NCBI GenBank assembly: GCA_913049615.1
Contig: CAJWZI010000004.1
Span: 1 to 18,527, forward strand
Direction: 5' to 3'
Source: an uncultured Alphaproteobacteria bacterium
Lineage (GTDB): Bacteria; Pseudomonadota; Alphaproteobacteria; GCA-2731375
DNA length: 18,527 bases
The notes beneath the pieces are model-generated. The model was not told the DNA's origin. It did no database searches and saw only the letters and a program-made list of their open reading frames with translations. Of the stretch, positions 15,146 through 18,527 are shown in pieces. A program made the position numbers and the translations under genes. Positions within the stretch are counted from its first letter, which is position 1; the number at the start of each line of letters is the position of its first letter.

Positions 15146-15903
15146 GCCGTTTGTTCCTTCAGTGTTACGTCAAACCGATCCTTGAAGGCCCCAGCCAATC
15201 GTTGGTACAGCACTCCTACCCGGATCACCGAAAAATCTCGAAAATCGATGATAGTCGAGGAACGCCCCTGATGGTTAGCATATTGCGATAGGCCGTAATC
15301 AAAGGCGATGTCGGCCGCTTCACGCACCACAGCATCGATATCCGCCAACCGATACTTGCTGCCCAAGAGTGATAGGTTAGCGGACGATCCGAACACCGGC
15401 ATATTCCGTTCCAAGGCTTGGCGGGCGATTTCGTCATGCATCTGCCCGGCGTTCAATAACATGTCCAACGTGCCAGCTTTGGACGAAGATTGCAGGACAA
15501 AGGGATCAACCTTGGCTAAGAAAGTATGATCTTCACGAAACGGTGCGACTACGGAAAATGGCAGGCCGACCGCCTCCACCATCTGCTGAACCATTGCATG
15601 GCGGTCAGTATCCATTATGTGCAGAGCGGCGGACATGTTAATATTTCCAAACATGCCACTGGGTTTCTCATAAGAGCGGCTTTTGGCATCGAAGATACGG
15701 CGGATGCCCTGGGGTGTGGCGGCCAGGATGGCGTAGGCGACATCCAACGGGGCAATTGCTACGCCACCGCTGCCTAAGGTATTTAACAGTTTCGTGACAT
15801 CGTCCCGCAGATAGTTAGGCGGCACAGGATCGTGGGTGCGCCGCTCGACATGAGACAGCGGCTCAAGCGGCGTTTCCAACTCAATTATGTTACTTAGTAC
15901 CAT
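15142..15903 (-). CDS. YrdC/Sua5-like domain protein, divergent
   Basis: A ~253-aa protein with hallmarks of the YrdC fold: basic cluster [11 protein letters not shown] (Lys81, Arg83, Lys87 counting from GTG 15924), the SSAN nucleotide motif (180-183) and GRSSTIIDF (220-228). YrdC/Sua5 makes threonylcarbamoyl-AMP from threonine, bicarbonate and ATP. Here the usual 'PTxTxYGL' segment reads PLDVAYAIL, so threonine recognition is probably changed; a housekeeping copy is expected elsewhere. Placed between upp and a carbamoyl-type hydrolase, it may form or use another carbamoyl-adenylate. ATG 15903 gives a 14-bp overlap with upp; GTG 15924 is an alternative (35-bp overlap). Neither has a good ribosome site, which suggests translational coupling to upp. 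Confidence 0.78.
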   Translation of the reverse strand: MVLSNIIELETPLEPLSHVERRTHDPVPPNYLRDDVTKLLNTLGSGGVAIAPLDVAYAILAATPQGIRRIFDAKSRSYEKPSGMFGNINMSAALHIMDTDRHAMVQQMVEAVGLPFSVVAPFREDHTFLAKVDPFVLQSSSKAGTLDMLLNAGQMHDEIARQALERNMPVFGSSANLSLLGSKYRLADIDAVVREAADIAFDYGLSQYANHQGRSSTIIDFRDFSVIRVGVLYQRLAGAFKDRFDVTLKEQTA

Positions 15904-16525
15904 ACAGCCGGTCGCCCGCGTCACCCAGTCCGGGCAAAATATAGCCGATATCGTTCAGCTGGCGATCGATGGCCGCCGTCAAGATGGGCACGTCCGGATG
16001 GGCAGTGGAAAACGTCTCGATCCCTTCTGGCGCTGAGACGAGAGAGACGAATTTCATTTTCTGGGCCCCGGCCTCCTTAAGGCGGGTCACAGCAGCGGTT
16101 GCGGAATTACCGGTGGCCAGCATGGGGTCAACCACTATGACTTGCCGATCGCCGATGGAATGGGGCAGTTTCAGATAATATTCCACCGCCTCAAGGGTAT
16201 CATGGTCACGGTACATGCCGATATGCCCCACCCGAGCCGAGGGGATTAGATCCAGCATGCCCTCCAATAAGCCGTTTCCAGCCCTCAGGATCGACACCAG
16301 ACACAATTTCATGCCGTCCAGCACCGGCGCTTCCATGACCTCTAGCGGCGTCTCGATCCGTACGGTCTTCACGGGCAAATCGCGGGTCGCTTCAAATGCT
16401 AGCAGGAGAGCAATCTCTCCAAGCAACTGTCGGAATTCAGCAGTTGAAGTTTCGATTCGGCGCAACAAAGTCACCTTGTGCTGGATCAGCGGATGATCCG
16501 CCACTGTCGCATTCAGTGCCGCCAT
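15890..16525 (-). CDS. upp: Uracil phosphoribosyltransferase
   Basis: Converts uracil and PRPP to UMP plus pyrophosphate in the cytoplasm. The PRPP-binding loop [11 protein letters not shown] and the upstream SILRAGNG segment are typical, and the C-terminus has the uracil-binding pattern [11 protein letters not shown]. Length (~211 aa) is normal. The ATG at 16525 has AGAGGGG eight bases upstream and is preferred to the GTG at 16531. It is the first gene of the long minus-strand operon, followed by an overlapping YrdC-like gene. Upp is usually a salvage gene next to a uracil permease, pyrR or pyr genes; its place ahead of hydrolases suggests that uracil, or an analogue, arises in or feeds this pathway. 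Confidence 0.95.
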   Translation of the reverse strand: MAALNATVADHPLIQHKVTLLRRIETSTAEFRQLLGEIALLLAFEATRDLPVKTVRIETPLEVMEAPVLDGMKLCLVSILRAGNGLLEGMLDLIPSARVGHIGMYRDHDTLEAVEYYLKLPHSIGDRQVIVVDPMLATGNSATAAVTRLKEAGAQKMKFVSLVSAPEGIETFSTAHPDVPILTAAIDRQLNDIGYILPGLGDAGDRLYGTK

Positions 16526-16621
16526 AGCCACGTCCCCTCTTTTGTTATGGACGCAGTTTAACCGCAGACCGCCAAGCCTCCTAATTCCAATCAGTCAATG
16601 CAGATTCCAAAACCCAAATAT

Positions 16622-16650
16622 TTAGATTTGATGGAATCACTGATGTTCAA
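16622..16650 (-). promoter_or_regulatory. Weak candidate promoter for the upp operon
   Basis: On the minus strand TTGAAC (16650-16645) could serve as a -35 box and TCTAAA, about 18 bases downstream, as a -10 box. Both are imperfect matches to the housekeeping consensus. The candidate lies about 100-125 bp ahead of the upp ATG and overlaps the ATCACT/AGTGAT inverted repeat at 16636-16660, which would suit repression. Not more than a suggestion. Confidence 0.25.
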
Positions 16651-16660
16651 GACTAGTGAT

Positions 16661-16680
16661 CTGCGCAGAATTCTGTGTAG
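16661..16680. promoter_or_regulatory. Near-perfect 20-bp palindrome, candidate operator
   Basis: Twenty bases pair with themselves at 16 of 20 positions; the core CAGAATTCTG (16666-16675) is a perfect 10-bp palindrome. Next to it, ATCACT/AGTGAT (16636-16641 and 16655-16660) and GTCAC/GTGAC (16680-16684 and 16692-16696) form further inverted repeats. This is upstream of upp in the only sizeable gap before the operon, and looks like a dimeric-regulator site. No regulator gene is in the window to pair with it. Confidence 0.4.
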
Positions 16681-16692
16681 TCACGCTCACAG

Positions 16693-16733
16693 TGACCAAA
16701 CTGGCTGTGCCCGATGAAAAGCCAGTTTGATCA
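16693..16733. terminator. Long inverted repeat downstream of the SDR gene
   Basis: Arms at 16693-16706 and 16720-16733 pair over 13 of 14 bases, including a perfect CAAACTGGCT/AGCCAGTTTG core, with a 13-base loop. It begins about 25 bases past the SDR stop codon on the minus strand. There is no T run on either side, so it would be a factor-dependent terminator or 3'-end stabiliser rather than a classical intrinsic terminator. It separates SDR transcription from the upp promoter region. Confidence 0.45.
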
Positions 16734-16757
16734 AGTCAACAATTAGGCTCAAATTTC

Positions 16758-17516
16758 CTAGCCTCGGCCCACGAAGGGCATTTGCGTCGCCATGACCGTT
16801 AGCGTTTGTATATTAGCATCCAGGGGTAAGCTGGCCATGTAGACGATTGCCTTCGATACATTATCTACGTCCATGACGGGTTCCGGCTTAATGGAACCGT
16901 CCGCCTGAGGCACGCCATCGACCATGCGCCCGGTCATGGGCGTCAGGGCATTGCCGATATCAATCTGGCCACAGGCGATATTGTATTTCCGGCCATCCAG
17001 GGAGGTGGATTTAGTCAAACCGGTCACCGCGTGCTTGGTTGAAGTATAGGGCGAAGAGTTCGGCCGTGGCGTGTGGGCCGATATAGAGCCGTTGTTGATG
17101 ATACGGCCACCCATTGGATCCTGAGCCTTCATTACCCGGAACGCCTCTTGCGTGCACAGGAACACGCCCGTCAGGTTGACGTTCACTACCATTGACCATT
17201 GTTCGAACGTTAGATCCTCGAGGTTCACTGGCGGCGCACCGGCCCCTGCGTTGTTGAACAACAGATCCAGCCGGCTGAATGCCTTTGTCGTAGCGCCAAA
17301 CAGTGCGGCACAGTCATCGGGATCAGTAACATCCGTGACGACGGCAATTGCCCGTCTAGCATCTACGCCAGCCTCAGCTATAGTTTCCTCCAAGGTATCC
17401 TCCCGCCGACCGGCCAGGACCACCGAGTAACCTTCCGCAAGCAACGCGACAGCTGCACCCCGGCCGACGCCAGATCCTGCGCCCGTCACAATGGCCACCT
17501 TGTCTTCTCCACTCAT
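16758..17516 (-). CDS. Short-chain dehydrogenase/reductase (SDR)
   Basis: A classical SDR of 252 aa with cofactor motif TGAGSGVG (11-18), NNAG (88-91) and catalytic Ser144, Tyr157, Lys161 (YTSTK). The 'AGRR' after the second strand suggests NADP(H) preference. It reduces or oxidises an unknown alcohol/ketone. An AGGGA precedes the ATG by a suitable distance. It is separated from upp by 232 bp containing inverted repeats, so it is probably its own transcript rather than part of the upp operon. The C-terminus ([11 protein letters not shown]) is the usual end for a group of SDRs ending in a short Gly-containing tail. Confidence 0.93.
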   Translation of the reverse strand: MSGEDKVAIVTGAGSGVGRGAAVALLAEGYSVVLAGRREDTLEETIAEAGVDARRAIAVVTDVTDPDDCAALFGATTKAFSRLDLLFNNAGAGAPPVNLEDLTFEQWSMVVNVNLTGVFLCTQEAFRVMKAQDPMGGRIINNGSISAHTPRPNSSPYTSTKHAVTGLTKSTSLDGRKYNIACGQIDIGNALTPMTGRMVDGVPQADGSIKPEPVMDVDNVSKAIVYMASLPLDANIQTLTVMATQMPFVGRG

Positions 17517-17768
17517 TTTGCCGTTCCCTATTCTGATTGGCGTTCGCCCTCAAGGTAATGCTATTCAACGCCGTAATCGACCCGGAAATGACCGATTGTA
17601 TCAGGGGCCAATAGTCACCTCATATGTCCGCGCTGGCATTCATGTTCAAGATCAGACATGCGACAAATTGCTCCGCAGGTCGATCCAGATAGACGACACC
17701 CTGGACAATATCCTGCCGGCACATAAAATTCTGGGGAGAATTGAGTTTGGCGGTGTCCGGATTGTAGG
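17517..17768. other. Non-coding or decayed stretch between SDR and DUF2889 remnant
   Basis: About 250 bp without a convincing gene. On the minus strand a frame ending with a TGA at 17622-17620 is open for ~70 codons and has protein-like composition (for example VVYLDRPAEQFVACLILN), but no start with a ribosome site and no recognised family. It may be the worn 3' part of a lost gene. The bases next to 17516 hold the SDR ribosome site. Confidence 0.35.
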
Positions 17769-17909
17769 TCAGATCGGACGTGGCGAAAACGGCTTGATAT
17801 CCAAAATATGACCTCCCGCATCCACTAGGCCGTCAGCGCGCTGATAGGCAGTGATCGAAATCGCGCAGTTGTGAATTTCTTCTCGTTCCGTGGCCTGGGA
17901 CAGCGGTAT
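17769..17909 (-). pseudogene. DUF2889-like N-terminal remnant with ATA in place of the start codon
   Basis: A 46-codon frame matches the beginning of DUF2889 proteins: a short 'PLSQATEREEIH' lead followed by the family-like AYQRADGLVDAGGHILDIKPF. Intact DUF2889 proteins are around 180-200 aa with conserved His, Asp and Trp residues after this point; here a TGA ends the frame at once. The expected start position carries ATA, while a perfect GGAGG (17920-17916) stands six bases upstream, as if ATG had mutated. Truncation plus start loss indicates a dead gene. The family match is from memory of its motif, so moderate confidence. Confidence 0.5.
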
Positions 17910-18027
17910 ATGGGGCCTCCGTTATTGATGAGATTATTGCCCTGCGATTACCCCGACCGACAACGGATGGCAAGCATGGCGGAGCCTGCTAGACTCACCG
18001 CGCCATTTGGTTGGGAAAGTGACGAGC
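17910..18027. promoter_or_regulatory. Short intergenic region ahead of the MFS gene
   Basis: This 118-bp region lies between the divergent DUF2889-like remnant and the MFS transporter. It includes the remnant's GGAGG on the minus strand and a modest GGGAAAG ahead of the MFS ATG on the plus strand. No clear promoter hexamers or repeats were found. Confidence 0.3.
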
Positions 18028-18527
18028 ATGAAGTCGGACAGCTACTACGGCTTGGTCATGGTGTTTGTGGGGTTCACCTTGTCCGCCATGAGTTTTGGCG
18101 GTCTGGCCGCCGTTGGCGTTTTCCTGAAGCCGCTAATCGCGGAGTTTGGCTGGTCGCGGGGCGCGACGGCCGCCGGATACACCGTCGCCGCTTTTTCAGC
18201 GGCAGCATTTGGTATTCCCTTGGGTTATTTTGCCGACCGCAAGCCGACCCGGCGGTTTATGTTTATGGGCGCGACGGCCCTCGCTACTGGTCTGTTACTG
18301 CTCAGCCAAATCTCGGCGATCTGGCAATTTTACCTGGCCTATTTTCTTTTCGGTGCCTTTGGCCATGCCGCCATTTCCAGCACCATTTGGGCTAATATCG
18401 GGCAGTGGTTTACCCACAATAAGGGCCTGGCCCTAGGTGTCGGCCTGGCCGGCAGCGCCTTTGGGCAGGCGGCTGTACCCTTTTGCGCTAGCTTGCTGAT
18501 CTCAGCCCTTGATTGGCAAACCGCCTA
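18028..18527 (+). CDS. MFS transporter, N-terminal part (3' truncated by window edge)
   Basis: The frame starting at ATG 18028 stays open to the window end (166 codons). It begins MKSDSYYGLVMVFVGFTLSAM and shows about five hydrophobic helices. The loop after helix 2 reads GYFADRKPTRR, the major facilitator signature (GxxxDRxxxR). The segment 'KPLIAEFGWSRGATAAGY' in the first periplasmic loop is typical of monocarboxylate/oxalate:formate-type MFS members, so an organic acid is a plausible substrate. A GTG at 18019 would add three residues. Its C-terminal helices lie outside the window. Confidence 0.85.
   Translation, partial: MKSDSYYGLVMVFVGFTLSAMSFGGLAAVGVFLKPLIAEFGWSRGATAAGYTVAAFSAAAFGIPLGYFADRKPTRRFMFMGATALATGLLLLSQISAIWQFYLAYFLFGAFGHAAISSTIWANIGQWFTHNKGLALGVGLAGSAFGQAAVPFCASLLISALDWQTA

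Noticed and set aside
15142..15903. Naming the YrdC-like protein as the tRNA threonylcarbamoyl-AMP synthase
   Set aside because: The threonine-site segment is divergent and the gene sits in a catabolic operon; canonical function is not supported by context.
15890..16525. URC-type uracil catabolism or Rut pathway
   Set aside because: upp is present, but no Urc1 (GTP cyclohydrolase II-like), Urc4 or rutA-F-type gene is visible in the window.
17491..17811. Plus-strand 106-codon frame near the SDR start
   Set aside because: No ribosome site, no recognised family, starts inside the SDR gene; the minus strand here has better gene-like remnants.
1..18527. CRISPR arrays, tRNA/rRNA genes, insertion sequences, attachment sites
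   Set aside because: No repeated spacer pattern, tRNA cloverleaf, transposase frame or long direct repeat was noticed by eye; a computed search could still find small ones.

Overview
The window reads as a chromosomal, metabolism-rich segment of an alphaproteobacterium, Rhodospirillales-like by gene content, moderately high GC and use of GTG/TTG starts. This taxonomic guess is inference. No rRNA, tRNA, CRISPR array, transposase or phage gene was seen. Three gene blocks meet in convergent or divergent arrangements, and decayed genes lie at two block boundaries.

Block 1 (+ strand, 1-4017): the C-terminal part of a flotillin/SPFH protein, a PotA-type ABC ATPase, a DAO-family FAD oxidoreductase and a uronate-dehydrogenase-like NAD(P) enzyme, tightly spaced as an operon. 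Block 2 (- strand, 7145-3949): a Tat-exported PotD-like binding protein followed by two PotB/PotC-type permeases. With the Block 1 ATPase they make a complete importer, but ATPase and permeases are on opposite strands, and the two blocks collide in a 69-bp convergent coding overlap.

A divergent promoter region (7146-7323) separates Block 2 from a + strand dihydropyrimidinase/hydantoinase. That gene ends in a TTAA where its stop codon overlaps the stop codon of the gene arriving from the other side.

Block 3 (- strand, about 16525 down to 8790) looks like one long operon. In transcription order it holds uracil phosphoribosyltransferase (upp), a divergent YrdC/Sua5-like protein, an isochorismatase-family cysteine hydrolase, a ten-helix membrane protein, an amidase-signature amidase, a TauD/TfdA dioxygenase, a DehI-family protein, a four-helix membrane protein, an enoyl-CoA hydratase remnant and a class I glutamine amidotransferase. 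Several junctions are ATGA/TGATG overlaps. Upstream of upp is an intergenic region rich in inverted repeats.

The right end holds an SDR dehydrogenase (-), a decayed region with a DUF2889-like remnant that has a good ribosome binding site but an ATA start, and the N-terminal part of an MFS transporter (+) that runs off the window.

Working interpretation (inference): import and stepwise hydrolysis of a cyclic ureide, hydantoin or pyrimidine-like nitrogen compound (hydantoinase, then a carbamoyl/amide hydrolase such as the cysteine hydrolase or amidase, then the FAD amine oxidoreductase), with uracil salvage by Upp and an unexplained YrdC-like partner. The substrate cannot be read from the sequence.
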